Assembly: GCA_021825035.1 (NCBI GenBank)
Contig: JAKAIQ010000021.1
Coordinates: 1 to 15,420 of the forward strand
DNA: 15,420 bases
Origin: Deltaproteobacteria bacterium
GTDB taxonomy: Bacteria > Desulfobacterota > GWC2-55-46
Direction: 5' to 3'
Positions 1 to 9,300 of the stretch are shown here, piece after piece. Positions within the stretch are counted from its first letter, which is position 1. Each line of letters opens with the position of its first letter. The position numbers were made by a program, and so were the translations under genes. The notes under the pieces are model-generated. The model saw only the letters and a list, made by a program, of their open reading frames with translations, had not been told where the DNA came from and ran no database searches.

Positions 1-303
1 ACGCTCGAAGATGAAGGCATGGTCGAGGTGGCGGAGAACGGCGCTGAAGCTCTCGAAAAGATAGTCGAGCGTTACTTCAGGCTCATAATTTCGGATGTCG
101 ATATGCCTGTCATGAGCGGCATTGAGTTGTTTGAAAAGGCGATAGCTTTATACCCGTCAATAAGAGAAAGGTTCCTCTTTTACACGGCCCATTCGGACTC
201 TGAACGGGTCTCTTTCTTCAAAAAGAATCGCTTGAACTACCTGATGAAGCCGGCGCAAATAAAGGATATAAGAAGGATAGTGCGAGGGATTATCGATGGC
301 TGA
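1..303 (+). CDS. Response regulator receiver domain, C-terminal part (5' truncated by window edge)
   Basis: The frame is open from base 1, so the gene starts outside the window and only about 100 residues are visible. They match the second half of a CheY-like receiver. The phosphoacceptor Asp lies at nt 94-96 in SDVDMPVMSG, the conserved Thr is in FYTAHSD, and the conserved Lys-Pro pair is in NYLMKPAQ. The domain therefore looks able to accept phosphate from a histidine kinase. The protein stops just after the last receiver helix, so no C-terminal output domain follows. It is either a stand-alone receiver or the receiver tail of a larger protein such as a hybrid kinase; the window cannot decide. 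The next gene is convergent, and I see no terminator in the 58 bp between them. Confidence 0.9.
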   Translation, partial: TLEDEGMVEVAENGAEALEKIVERYFRLIISDVDMPVMSGIELFEKAIALYPSIRERFLFYTAHSDSERVSFFKKNRLNYLMKPAQIKDIRRIVRGIIDG

Positions 304-361
304 GAAGACAGGGCGCACGTTCACTCCTGCGGGCAGACGCATGCGTCATTTCAGGCTATTT

Positions 362-2170
362 CTATTCGATAAATCGGACAAGCCGTCTTTTAAGGTCTTC
401 ATAAGCAAGTATTATCCTGTCAACGGTCGTGAGCCCTTTCGGAATGACGCCGACTTTTTCGAAATAGACCTCTTTTCCGTTCACGCGGGTTAGAATATAG
501 AAGTATCCCTTGCCTGGCGTTCGCTCGAGAAAAAGGTATCGCACTTTGCCGGTTGCGGGGCCGATCGCGCCGCTTTCTTTCACCGAGTAGACGGCCTTCA
601 CGCCGTAGCTCGAAAGCAGCCCTGTAAAGTCGGCGTTATCAACCGGCGCTCTATACGTTACAATGAAGATATTGCGGCCTTTCGACTTCTCGAGTTCGGC
701 CGTCAGCCAGCCGAACTCGGTCTTGTCCATGGGCGCGGCCGTGTCGAGTACTATGAATGCCGAGTTCAGGTATGTGAAGCTGTAGTTCATGGGGCCGAAG
801 GTCTTGCCGTATGCCGTTGCGCCGTTGTCGCTGACCTCTCGCGGACCAGGGCATGTATAAAGAGGGATAGACATATCGCTTACGGCTGTGAGGAACGCCC
901 TGTAATTTCTCCTGTCACCCTCTTTTACGAAATCGCCTGCATGGATCACGAAGGCCGGGTTTCTTCCATTTATGGAGTCGACGAGCGAACCGAAGACCGG
1001 CCCCCAGTCTCTTGTATCCCCGGCCGCAGCCCAGACAAACTTTTTTCGGGACTCCCTTTCCGGCGTGAGCCTGACCACGGCCTTTTCGCGGACATCCACG
1101 GTAAGATTGAACGTCAGGCCATCCAGGGCAATCGGCCTTGCCGTCCGCCCTTTGGAAACTCTTACGGCGGTTTCGTCCGTCTTTATGTTCCTTATGGTAA
1201 GGTTTACCACTCCTGTTCCGCTCAGGGTGACGGCCGGCTCACCAAGAGCAGTTATGATGATGTTTCTGCCTTCGATATCGCTTATGAATCCCTGCTCGAC
1301 GTTCACTTCTATCCCGTCGGCGATTCCATTAGGCGCTCCCGCGTATTTCCCTGTGTATGGAAGGACGATGAGCGCACCGGAGATGGCGTAGAAGGCAAAC
1401 CCGAAGACAACCGAGGCTGCTATTGCCAGGGAAATTATCTTAAGACCGAGCCTTCCATACAGATGCCTCTTCCTCAGGTAAAAACGATAGAGATAGGCGG
1501 TTACGAGCAGAACGGCAACGGTAAGGCCGGCTATTCTGAAGAGATGGAAGATTCTGAGAGTGGCGTCGAGGTTTGAGCCGAAGTAGTATGAGATCCCTGT
1601 GACGAGCGTAACGAATACCACTGCAGCCGCCACGTTTACCGCCAGAAACTTCCGGTACGGCATATGTGAGACCCCGGCGGCGAAGGCCGCGATAAAGCGC
1701 GTGGTCGAGAAGAAGTGCGCGGTAAAGACGGTGCGCGCGCCTTTCTCCCTGAAGAGCGCCTCCATGGCATCGAGCTTGCCGATGTCGAGCCTGACGTAAG
1801 GGCCGAACTTTTCCATGAGCCGCCTGCCGCCGGTCCTTCCGATAAAAAAACCTATGTTGTCTCCGACCGTGTCGCCGAGTATGGCTATGGGGATTACGAG
1901 GCGGATATTCAGAGCGCCTTGAGAGGCGAAAAAAGACAGTATGACGAGCGTCGTCTCCGCGGGTATCGGGATTCCGGCATTTTCGAGCATTATGCCGAAG
2001 AACGCCACCCAGTAGCCGTAAGCATGGATGTATGGCGATAGAAGGCTTACGAAATGTTGCGCTTCAGGAACCATTTGCGGCTGCTGTTTTCTGCCCAACG
2101 CTGTTTTTTGTGCGTCCTGCGGCAGCCATCGCGAGGCCGGCAGTAAAAAAAGCATAACCGCACAATTCAT
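362..2170 (-). CDS. DedA-family membrane protein fused to a degenerate calcineurin-like phosphoesterase domain
   Basis: This is a 602-residue two-part protein. Residues about 40-235 match the DedA/SNARE-associated family: the E..GIPIP.E segment near 63-71, the GDTVGDNIGFFIG stretch at 99-111, and the TTRFIAAFAAG segment at 156-166, within several membrane helices. DedA proteins are transporters or scramblases; UndA/DedA types recycle undecaprenyl phosphate. A further helix at about 243-270 is followed by a small beta-rich region (280-370) and then a metallophosphoesterase-like domain (about 376-570). In that domain GDTR (384-387) and HAGDFV (410-415) are present. The expected GNHE motif reads GPRE (442-445), and the late HxP motif reads YRAP (506-509), so several metal ligands are missing and catalysis is doubtful. 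Most DedA proteins have about 200 residues, so this is a long fusion. The ATG at 2170 has only a weak GGGAA upstream; residue 33 is an alternative start. Which side of the membrane carries the C-terminal domain is inferred, not seen. Confidence 0.85.
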   Translation of the reverse strand: MNCAVMLFLLPASRWLPQDAQKTALGRKQQPQMVPEAQHFVSLLSPYIHAYGYWVAFFGIMLENAGIPIPAETTLVILSFFASQGALNIRLVIPIAILGDTVGDNIGFFIGRTGGRRLMEKFGPYVRLDIGKLDAMEALFREKGARTVFTAHFFSTTRFIAAFAAGVSHMPYRKFLAVNVAAAVVFVTLVTGISYYFGSNLDATLRIFHLFRIAGLTVAVLLVTAYLYRFYLRKRHLYGRLGLKIISLAIAASVVFGFAFYAISGALIVLPYTGKYAGAPNGIADGIEVNVEQGFISDIEGRNIIITALGEPAVTLSGTGVVNLTIRNIKTDETAVRVSKGRTARPIALDGLTFNLTVDVREKAVVRLTPERESRKKFVWAAAGDTRDWGPVFGSLVDSINGRNPAFVIHAGDFVKEGDRRNYRAFLTAVSDMSIPLYTCPGPREVSDNGATAYGKTFGPMNYSFTYLNSAFIVLDTAAPMDKTEFGWLTAELEKSKGRNIFIVTYRAPVDNADFTGLLSSYGVKAVYSVKESGAIGPATGKVRYLFLERTPGKGYFYILTRVNGKEVYFEKVGVIPKGLTTVDRIILAYEDLKRRLVRFIE

Positions 2171-2392
2171 TGACAGATTCCCGGATCTTTGCCCTGATAT
2201 TACAGGATAGCACGGTTCTTACTTCGCGGAGTTCTGGCAGATAAAGAGATGGAAATTTTCCGGGAATTCAGCCTTTTTTGTGGACGGAGCCATCTTTTAA
2301 GGCAAGATTTGGCGGATTTAGAGGATTTTATAGATATACGGGGCGTCCGACAGATGACCGGAAGTCGGTGCAGGAATGGTCACGACGCATAA

Positions 2393-3130
2393 TCAGTTTT
2401 CCCTTCTCGTGCCGAGGAAGATTAGATAGTTTTCAACCTTCCTTCTCGCCGCGGGCTCCATTTCGGTGAAGTTTATACCTATGGTCATCTTGTCGAGGGT
2501 CCTGCTCAGGTTCCTTATCTTGCCTGTGAAGTTGAACCCGCCATCGACTCCGGGTAAGCTCGTCCTCACTTCGAGACTTGTATTTATCTGCACGTGATGG
2601 TGCAGGCGATGGCTTTGGCCGCTAACGTCAACGACGCATCTTATGCCATCCTTGCTGATGTCGATTATGGTCATGTCGATGATCTCGTTATTCGCCATGG
2701 TCACGGCGGGAAGGAAGCAGAGGTATCTTGCTTCGATGTGGTGGTTGAAGGTCTTTATTTCGCCGGGGTAAGTAAGGAACATGAGCTTGAGTGGAACGGA
2801 GACGATGCTTATGACGCGGGATTCGAATCCGTAGATGGCATCCTTCAACCGGTATTTCACGGTGACGGGGTTTCTCTTTACGAATTCGCTGTTGAAAGTG
2901 CCGATGAAGTCGCATGGAGCGAGCTTTACGAGGATGAAATGCCCGCTTTCCACGCCGAAGAGGTCTCCCTTGAGACGCAGGTTCATTTCGGCGAATTCTA
3001 TTGTAAGTTCTCTCCTCCCGGCTAAGAGAAGCTCGCTACCGGCTTTTGCGTCGCCGCTCATCGAAAATGACGGATGGAAGAAAGGCTGTGCGGCGCTATC
3101 GGTCAAATGTTTTTCATGCGCGGCTATCAT
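2393..3130 (-). CDS. YcgR-like PilZ-domain protein (putative c-di-GMP effector)
   Basis: The protein has an N-terminal beta-rich YcgR-type region (residues about 40-120, including VTVKYRLKDAIYGFESRV) and a C-terminal PilZ domain (about 128-240). YcgR-like proteins bind cyclic di-GMP and adjust flagellar motors, polysaccharide export or related machinery. The second PilZ motif, D-x-S-x-x-G, is intact as DISKDG (157-162). The first motif, normally RxxxR, reads H131-I-E-A-R135, so its first Arg is replaced by His and ligand affinity may be changed. The ATG at 3130 was chosen because GGGGAG lies 9 nt upstream. The frame stays open to a GTG at 3202 (269 residues), which has no convincing ribosome binding site. 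The gene follows tRNA-His on the same strand and is about 220 bp from the DedA-fusion gene. No flagellar gene is in view, so its target is unknown. Confidence 0.85.
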   Translation of the reverse strand: MIAAHEKHLTDSAAQPFFHPSFSMSGDAKAGSELLLAGRRELTIEFAEMNLRLKGDLFGVESGHFILVKLAPCDFIGTFNSEFVKRNPVTVKYRLKDAIYGFESRVISIVSVPLKLMFLTYPGEIKTFNHHIEARYLCFLPAVTMANNEIIDMTIIDISKDGIRCVVDVSGQSHRLHHHVQINTSLEVRTSLPGVDGGFNFTGKIRNLSRTLDKMTIGINFTEMEPAARRKVENYLIFLGTRREN

Positions 3131-3295
3131 AATGTCCTGCTCCCCGGATATCTTTTTTATTCGTGCGCCTTTGATGATCGGTCGTGAGCGCATGCCGCTC
3201 ACAAGTTCATTATCGACCGGACATGGGGAAACTTTAGACGAAAAGAAAAGATTGTTCGCAGACGGGTTACACCGGTATTTTAGAGGTGGAAAAAT

Positions 3296-3373
3296 TGGGG
3301 TGGACGAGGGGACTCGAACCCCCAGCCACTGGAGTCACAGTCCAGTGCTCTAACCGGTTGAGCTACGTCCACC
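3296..3373 (-). tRNA. tRNA-His (anticodon GTG)
   Basis: The minus strand folds as a full cloverleaf. The 7-bp acceptor stem is GTGGACG/CGTCCAC, the anticodon stem CTGGA/TCCAG carries the loop CTGTGAC, and the T loop is GTTCGAGTC. The anticodon is GTG. The extra 5' G (complement of 3373) opposite C73 is the tRNA-His identity element. The 3' CCA is encoded (complement of 3296-3298). Confidence 0.97.
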
Positions 3374-3418
3374 ATTTGGGTGATCGATCGGGTGTGCGGG
3401 CATGGCATTGACTATTTT

Positions 3419-3447
3419 TTTTAACATAGCCGCGCGCGTCGTGTCAA
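3419..3447 (-). promoter_or_regulatory. Possible promoter of tRNA-His
   Basis: The minus strand has a perfect TTGACA (complement of 3442-3447). A 17-nt spacer leads to TTAAAA (complement of 3419-3424), a poor -10 sharing 3 of 6 bases with TATAAT. A better-looking TATGTT is only 13 nt from the -35. The placement about 45 nt upstream of the tRNA 5' end fits a tRNA promoter. Confidence 0.35.
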
Positions 3448-3627
3448 TACACATTTCCTCGGCTCACGTCAACCGCAGGTCGTGGGCTTGCAGACGGGAT
3501 GCGAGTCACATCGCATCTGTAGCGGTCCGTTCGTCCCGCCTTCGCCTTTCTCATGAGCGGATCGGCCCCTCCGGTGCGTTGCACAGAGCCGGTCTTTACT
3601 CTAATCCCTCTTCAGACAATAGCAGGG

Positions 3628-3657
3628 TTGTGCGTCGCGTGGAGTCGATGTTATAAT
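3628..3657 (+). promoter_or_regulatory. Possible promoter with perfect -10 just before the AddB-like gene
   Basis: A perfect TATAAT lies at 3652-3657, with TTGTGC at 3628-3633 as a weak -35 and an 18-nt spacer. The expected transcription start, 6-8 nt after the -10, falls at or next to the ATG at 3665. That would make the mRNA leaderless or nearly so, in keeping with the lack of a Shine-Dalgarno sequence there. Confidence 0.4.
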
Positions 3658-3664
3658 TGCGTTC

Positions 3665-6325
3665 ATGCGCCGCCAAATGGATCACCTCATAAGAGATCTC
3701 GAACCGGGCACCGTTGCCCTTACCGTCAACAGGCGCCTCTCACGCCATATCGTAAGTTCATACGATTCTTATATGCAAGGCGCGGGCTTGAGCTTCTGGC
3801 GGAGCCCGGCGGTTATGCCATTCTCCGCGTGGCTCGACAGCGTACTTGACGCCACGCCTCCTCGGATTCCTCTTCTCGATCCGGTACGGTCAAAGGCGTT
3901 GTGGGAGTCGGTTGTCGAAAAGGATATGGGATCCGATTCACCCCGGATTGCGCGATCCTCGTATGAAGCGCTCATGCTGATGAATGAATTCATAATCGAG
4001 CTTCCGCAGGACATATATCTTACGGAAGAGGCGAAAGCATTCAAGGCCTGGCGGAAGGCTTATGATGCTCGGCTCAAGTCGCTTGGCTTTACAGGGCCGG
4101 AAAAGAGGGCGCAACTTGTCCTTCGCGGCCTGAGAGACGGCTCCATAATTGCTCCACGGTCTATAATTCTTGCGGGTTTTGACGAGCTTACGCCCGTTTC
4201 AGCGCTTATTATTGACGAGATGAAGAGGCTCGGCTCCGGTATCTCATTCTGGCCGAATGCGCCCGGCGCAGGCGGCTCTCTTGACACGACCAATGTAACT
4301 ATACGGCCTTACGCAGATGAGGCTGAAGAGGCGGCGCAGGCCGCACGATGGGCGAGGGCCAATCCCGGAAGCCGTCTCGGGTTCATTGTGCCGGAGATAA
4401 GGCGTTACAGGGACATCATAATAAGGGAGTTCACATCGGAACTCGATCCTGCCGGCGTGCGCGATTGGCGCATAAGCCGCGTCTTCAATATATCCATGGG
4501 GGCGCCACTTTCATCCGAGCCGGTTGTTGCGGCCGCCATCGCGATACTTTCGGTCACCTCCGGCGAAGAGGATATCGGAAGGCTGTTCGGGGCTATCCTT
4601 ACGCCCTATCTCGAGGCGGATGAGGGCTATGCGCTGACGCGCTTGAACGCGAAGTTGAGAAACGACAATGTTGCGTGTACGAGCCTTCATGGGATAAGAA
4701 AGAGGCTGAAGGGAACAGGCAAGCCGCAGGCAGTAATAGACGGATGGATCAGGCATTTGGCGGAGGCTCGGTCACGGGAGCTTCCAAGCGTCTGGGCGGA
4801 TAGGTTCAGCCGCTTCTTGAAGAGGCTCGGCTTTCCTGCCGCGGGGCTTGCGAGCCGCGAGCATCAGGCGTTAAAGGCCTGGACCGAGCTCTTAGGGACT
4901 TTCTCGCGTCTCGACTGCATAACGGGGACGCTCACGCGGAAGGAAGCCGCCGCGAGGCTTAAAAGGCTTGCCGCGGATATGATCCACCAGAGCGAGACGC
5001 CTGAATCCGACAAGTGCGCCATTCAGGTCATGGGGCTTCTTGAAGCGTCCGGACAAACATTCGACAGGGTATGGCTTATGGGCTGCCACGAAGGAGCGCT
5101 TCCGGCCTCGCCTGACCCGAACCCATTCATACCGCTGCAGATCCAAAAAAAGGCGGGTCTTCCGCACTCGTCCCCGGAAAAGGAGACATCTTTCGCCCGC
5201 TCCGCTCTCGGAGGGCTCATTGCCGGAGTTTCAGCCGTGCAGGTTAGCTACCCCCGAACATCGTATGACGGAGAACTTAATGTAAGCCCGCTTTTCAGGC
5301 ATGTGGAACCGGAGACCGCCGCATACATCGAGAAAAGCTCGCGCCTTAAAGATGCCGTCAATGCCTGCGGCGGTCTTGAGGAAGGGCCGATTGACGCCGA
5401 TATCCCCGTGAGCGTGGACGAATCTTCCAATCTCAATGGCGGTACCGCCATCATAAGGAACCAGTCGCTCTGTCCGTTCAAGGCGTTTGCGACGCACAGG
5501 CTTTCGGCCCGGTCGGTCTCCGACCCTGATTTCGGCCTTACGCCGCAACAACGAGGGAATGCCATACACAGGGCGCTCGGCTTCTTTTGGAAAAATGTAA
5601 GGGATTCCAGCGGACTAAAGGTCCGTATCGAGGATAATTCGCTGGAAAAAGAGATAGAAAGGGCGGTGGAGATGGCTTTCGCTCGAGTTTCGCTCCCGTA
5701 TCCGCTCTCCATACGATTCATCGCCATCGAAAAGGAACGGCTCAAGGAAATAATGAAGGACTGGCTGGAAGTCGAATCCCGCAGGGCTGATTTTGCGGTT
5801 GCCGATCTTGAGGAGAAGCGCCGTATTGCTATAAATGGTCTTATGATAAATGGCAAGCCGGACAGGGTCGATATCCTTGCAGACGGCAGAACGGTCTGCA
5901 TTGATTATAAGACCGGCAACAATATCGACAGGAATGACTGGCTCACCGAAAGGCCCCGTGACCCGCAGCTTTTGATCTATGCCTCTGACGTTGGGGTCGA
6001 TGCCATTGCCTTTGCCCATCTCACCCCCGGCGGATGCGGCTTTATCGGCACTGCGAAATCCTCAGGCATTCTTCCGGACATATTGCCATTCGATGAGGAC
6101 AGGAAATGGAAGGAGACCTCCGGAGTCCCGGATTGGGAAGGTATGATGGACTTCTGGAAGAGGTCGCTTGAGGCGCTCGCAGGCGAGTTCCTTGGTGGCG
6201 TCGCAAGGGTAGATCCCCTCGGAGAGGGGAGAGAACTTGCCTGCAACAGGTGCGACTTCAAGGCGCTTTGCAGGATAACGGAGGCGGAAGATGTCTTTGG
6301 AGACAATGAACGAGACGGGAACTGA
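3665..6325 (+). CDS. AddB-like DNA repair protein with C-terminal Fe-S PD-(D/E)XK nuclease
   Basis: This 886-residue protein resembles the 'probable DNA repair protein' family related to AddB that is encoded next to a UvrD-type helicase. The N-terminal region starts VALTVNRRLSRHIV and has no Walker A motif, so it should not hydrolyse ATP and probably has a structural or DNA-scanning role. The C-terminal nuclease is complete: GNAIH (G631-H635), GKPDRVD (D733), IDYKTG (D747, K749) and QLLIY (Q768-Y772). Cys603 with Cys860, Cys863 and Cys869 gives the spacing of the AddB-type 4Fe-4S staple that holds the nuclease fold together. It probably partners the helicase encoded next, resecting double-strand ends for RecA loading. 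The start at 3665 has no Shine-Dalgarno sequence; ATG 3677 is an alternative. Its end overlaps the next gene by 35 bp, which suggests one operon and coupled translation. Confidence 0.9.
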   Translation: MRRQMDHLIRDLEPGTVALTVNRRLSRHIVSSYDSYMQGAGLSFWRSPAVMPFSAWLDSVLDATPPRIPLLDPVRSKALWESVVEKDMGSDSPRIARSSYEALMLMNEFIIELPQDIYLTEEAKAFKAWRKAYDARLKSLGFTGPEKRAQLVLRGLRDGSIIAPRSIILAGFDELTPVSALIIDEMKRLGSGISFWPNAPGAGGSLDTTNVTIRPYADEAEEAAQAARWARANPGSRLGFIVPEIRRYRDIIIREFTSELDPAGVRDWRISRVFNISMGAPLSSEPVVAAAIAILSVTSGEEDIGRLFGAILTPYLEADEGYALTRLNAKLRNDNVACTSLHGIRKRLKGTGKPQAVIDGWIRHLAEARSRELPSVWADRFSRFLKRLGFPAAGLASREHQALKAWTELLGTFSRLDCITGTLTRKEAAARLKRLAADMIHQSETPESDKCAIQVMGLLEASGQTFDRVWLMGCHEGALPASPDPNPFIPLQIQKKAGLPHSSPEKETSFARSALGGLIAGVSAVQVSYPRTSYDGELNVSPLFRHVEPETAAYIEKSSRLKDAVNACGGLEEGPIDADIPVSVDESSNLNGGTAIIRNQSLCPFKAFATHRLSARSVSDPDFGLTPQQRGNAIHRALGFFWKNVRDSSGLKVRIEDNSLEKEIERAVEMAFARVSLPYPLSIRFIAIEKERLKEIMKDWLEVESRRADFAVADLEEKRRIAINGLMINGKPDRVDILADGRTVCIDYKTGNNIDRNDWLTERPRDPQLLIYASDVGVDAIAFAHLTPGGCGFIGTAKSSGILPDILPFDEDRKWKETSGVPDWEGMMDFWKRSLEALAGEFLGGVARVDPLGEGRELACNRCDFKALCRITEAEDVFGDNERDGN

Positions 6326-9300
6326 CGCCGTAATAGACGCTTGCGAGCGTGAAGAGGCCCTCGATCCAACGAGGTCTTTTATAGTCGAGGCGCCGGCAGG
6401 CTCGGGCAAGACGGGGCTTCTCATGCTGAGGTTTCTCGCGCTGCTGTCGACGGTCGAAAGACCGGAAGAGCTTCTCGCCCTTACATTCACGAAGAAGGCG
6501 GCCGGAGAGATGCAAAGAAGGATAATCGATTCTCTTTACGCCGCATCCCTGGAGACGCCGCCGCCTAAAAATGCCTTCGAGAAAAAGACTCGAGAGCTTG
6601 CTCACGGCGTCCTCAAAAGGGATAGTCTCCTTGGCTGGCGGCTCCTTGAGAACACCGGAAGGCTCAACATCAAAACGATAGATTCGTTTTGCGCATCTCT
6701 TGCGAGGCAGACCCCGCTTCTGTCGCAGGCCTCGACCCTCAACGTCGCCGAGTATGTCTCCCCTTATTACGAGGAGGCGGCGCGCAGAACAATCGCCATG
6801 GTCGAAGGCGATGGACTGGCCGCGGAATCGGTAAGCACAGCCCTCAGGCATCTCGATAATTCCGCGGGATCGCTCGTAATGCGGATTGTGGCTATGCTTG
6901 AGAAGCGCGATCAATGGCTCCGCCACGTAAACGGCGATGAGACGGCCGATGCTCTCAGGGAGCGGCTCGAGGGGGCGTTCGGACGACTTATCGAGGCAAT
7001 CCTTGATGAGGCAAGAGATGCCTTTCCGGAGGCGCTTATTCCGCATCTCGTGCGGGCAGGGCGGTACGCCGCTGAAAACCTGAGATGTAGCGGGTCGGAT
7101 TCGCCAATAGCGCTTCTGACCGACCTTGCCGGACTGCCTGAGTCGAACGCAAGCGGCCTCGATGCCTGGCGGGGCCTGGCGGAGTTGCTTCTTAAAGGCG
7201 ACGGCTCGTGGAGGAAGCCGAAGGGAATAAACGCCAAACTGGGCTTCCCGGCGACAGACGACGCTCGAGCTGCGATCGCAAAAGAGGGCTTTCAGGAACT
7301 TCTCGAAAAGCTGACGAGTTTTGACCGGCTAAGGGCCGCGCTTTGCGAAATAAAGGCCGCTCCCGCGCCTGTCTTCGACGCCGGCGGCTGGGACGCGCTC
7401 CTCGCCTTTATACGTCTTCTTCCCATGGCGGAGAAGCATCTAATGGACGTATTCAGGGAAAAAGGCGCGGTGGATTTCCAGTATGTGGCGGCAGCGGCTC
7501 TTAACGCCCTCGGCCGCGAGGACGACCCTACGGATCTCATGCTCGCCCTCGATCTGAAAATAAGTCATATGCTCGTTGACGAGTATCAGGACACATCAAG
7601 GATTCAGCTACAGCTTCTGCGCGGGCTTACGCTCGGCTGGGCCGAGGGCGATGGAAGGACCCTTTTTATCGTCGGAGACCCTATGCAATCGATATACATG
7701 TTCAGAGAAGCTGATGTGGGCCTTTTTCTCGACGCGAAAAAAAACGGCATCGGATCGATAAAGCTCGAGCCCCTTAAACTCAGGTGCAACTTCAGGAGCG
7801 GCAAGGGAATCGTATCATGGGTTAACTCCGCCTTCACCGCGGCCTTCCCGGAAAAGGAGGACGCCTTTGCCGGATCCATCGTCTATACTCCCTCTGCTGC
7901 CGCGAGCAAGGATAAGCCGGAAGGCGGTGTTAGGATAACGCTCTTCGAGGGCCGTGACGACAGGGCGGAGGCCGAAAAGATTGCAGGGATAATAAATGAG
8001 ATAAAGCGGGATTGTCCCGGTGATTCGATAGCCGTGCTCTGCAGGTCGCGCGGCCATCTTGCCAGGATTATCGATGAGTTGAAGGATGCCCGCATAAGTT
8101 TCCGGGCGCGCGAGATAGAGCCTCTGTCCGGCCGGCCTGTTGTGCAGGACCTTTTTGCGCTTTTGAGGGCGGTGCTCCATCCCTTTGACAGGGTAGCGTG
8201 GCTTGCAACGTTGCGCGCCCCATGGTGCGGCGCGAGCCTCCATGACCTGCATGCGCTATGCAAAGGTGACATTGAAACGCCGGTGGCCGAGCTCGCAGCC
8301 GACATGGCGCGCTTGGCGTCGCTTACCGAAGACGGCAGAACCAGGATTCCGCCCGTAATAAGAGGGATGAAAATGGCGGCCTTGAATCTCGGAAGGGTCG
8401 AGATGCGTCCCCTTATCGAAGGCCTCTGGATAAGTCTTGGAGGGCCTGCCTGCGTCGATGCCGCGGGCCTCGGCGATGCCTCGGCCTTCCTGGACGTTCT
8501 GTCTTCGATGGGCTCGGAAATTTATCCCGCGCTGGTCGAGGAAAAGGTGGATAGGCTTTTCGCCCTTAATGCCGGCGACCCGTCCGTCACAATAGATCTC
8601 ATGACGATACACAGGGCAAAGGGCCTCGAATTCGATAACGTCATCATTCCCGGGCTCGGAAAGTCCCTGAGGAACGATGACAAGAAGCTCATGCTCTGGA
8701 TGGAGCGAAAGGTCGCGGGAGCGGATGATCTTCTCCTTGCGCCGATCGAGAAGAAAACCGGAGGAATAAACCCTCATTACGCTTTGCTGTCGAGGATCAA
8801 AAGAAAAAAATCGATCTTTGAACTGAGACGCCTTCTTTACGTCGCGGCAACGCGCGCAAGGAAGAATCTTTTCCTTTACGGACATACCTCCGGGGGTGAA
8901 GGTTGCCTGAGGGAAGGCACATTTCTTTCGGTCATAAGAGATTCCCTTGGCGGATCCGTGATGGTTCCGGCGGCAGCCGCGGGTTGCTCAAGAAGAAAAG
9001 ATGTCAGGATAAAGAGGCTTTCAAGCTTTTGGGTCATGCCGGAACCGGCTCCGGCGATAGCGGCGTTTGAGGAAAAGGAGGCCGTAAAGGTTGAGGGGCC
9101 GGAGTTCCGCTGGGCAGGCGAAAGAATAAGACACTTCGGAACCGTCGTCCACAGATATCTCTGCAGGATAGCGAAAGAGGGGCTTGAGAAGTGGGATCCT
9201 TCCATGGTCGGGAGGGAAAAGCAGACGGTTACGGCGATGCTTCGAAGTCTGGGGCTTGATCCTGCCGGAGCGGATGATTTCGCAGGGAAGGCCGTAGAGA

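Larger units (their letters stand above)
3375..3664. other. Intergenic region between divergent tRNA-His and the AddB-like gene
   Basis: These 290 bp separate the minus-strand tRNA-His from the plus-strand nuclease gene, and no convincing gene is seen. They hold a TTGACA-type -35 on the minus strand for the tRNA, a TATAAT box on the plus strand at the right end, and a hairpin at 3498-3517 (arms GATGCGA/TCGCATC, 6-nt loop) with no T-run after it. No known riboswitch was recognised. A short frame over 3402-3656 has no ribosome binding site and an unnatural, Arg/Ser-rich composition. Confidence 0.6.

Noticed and set aside
336..347. Palindrome GACGCATGCGTC between the receiver and DedA-fusion genes
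   Set aside because: It is only 12 bp with no loop, no T-run and no second copy, so it is as likely to be chance as an operator.
941..1576. Plus-strand open frame of 211 codons inside the DedA-fusion gene
   Set aside because: It is antisense to the phosphoesterase and linker regions of a well-supported gene and shows no family signature.
3402..3656. Plus-strand frame of 84 codons in the gap before the AddB-like gene
   Set aside because: It has no ribosome binding site, low-complexity Ser/Arg content, and overlaps the likely promoters of both flanking genes.
6258..7046. Minus-strand open frame of 262 codons across the AddB-like/helicase junction
   Set aside because: It opposes the Walker A region of the helicase gene and its composition is Arg/Leu-rich with no domain.
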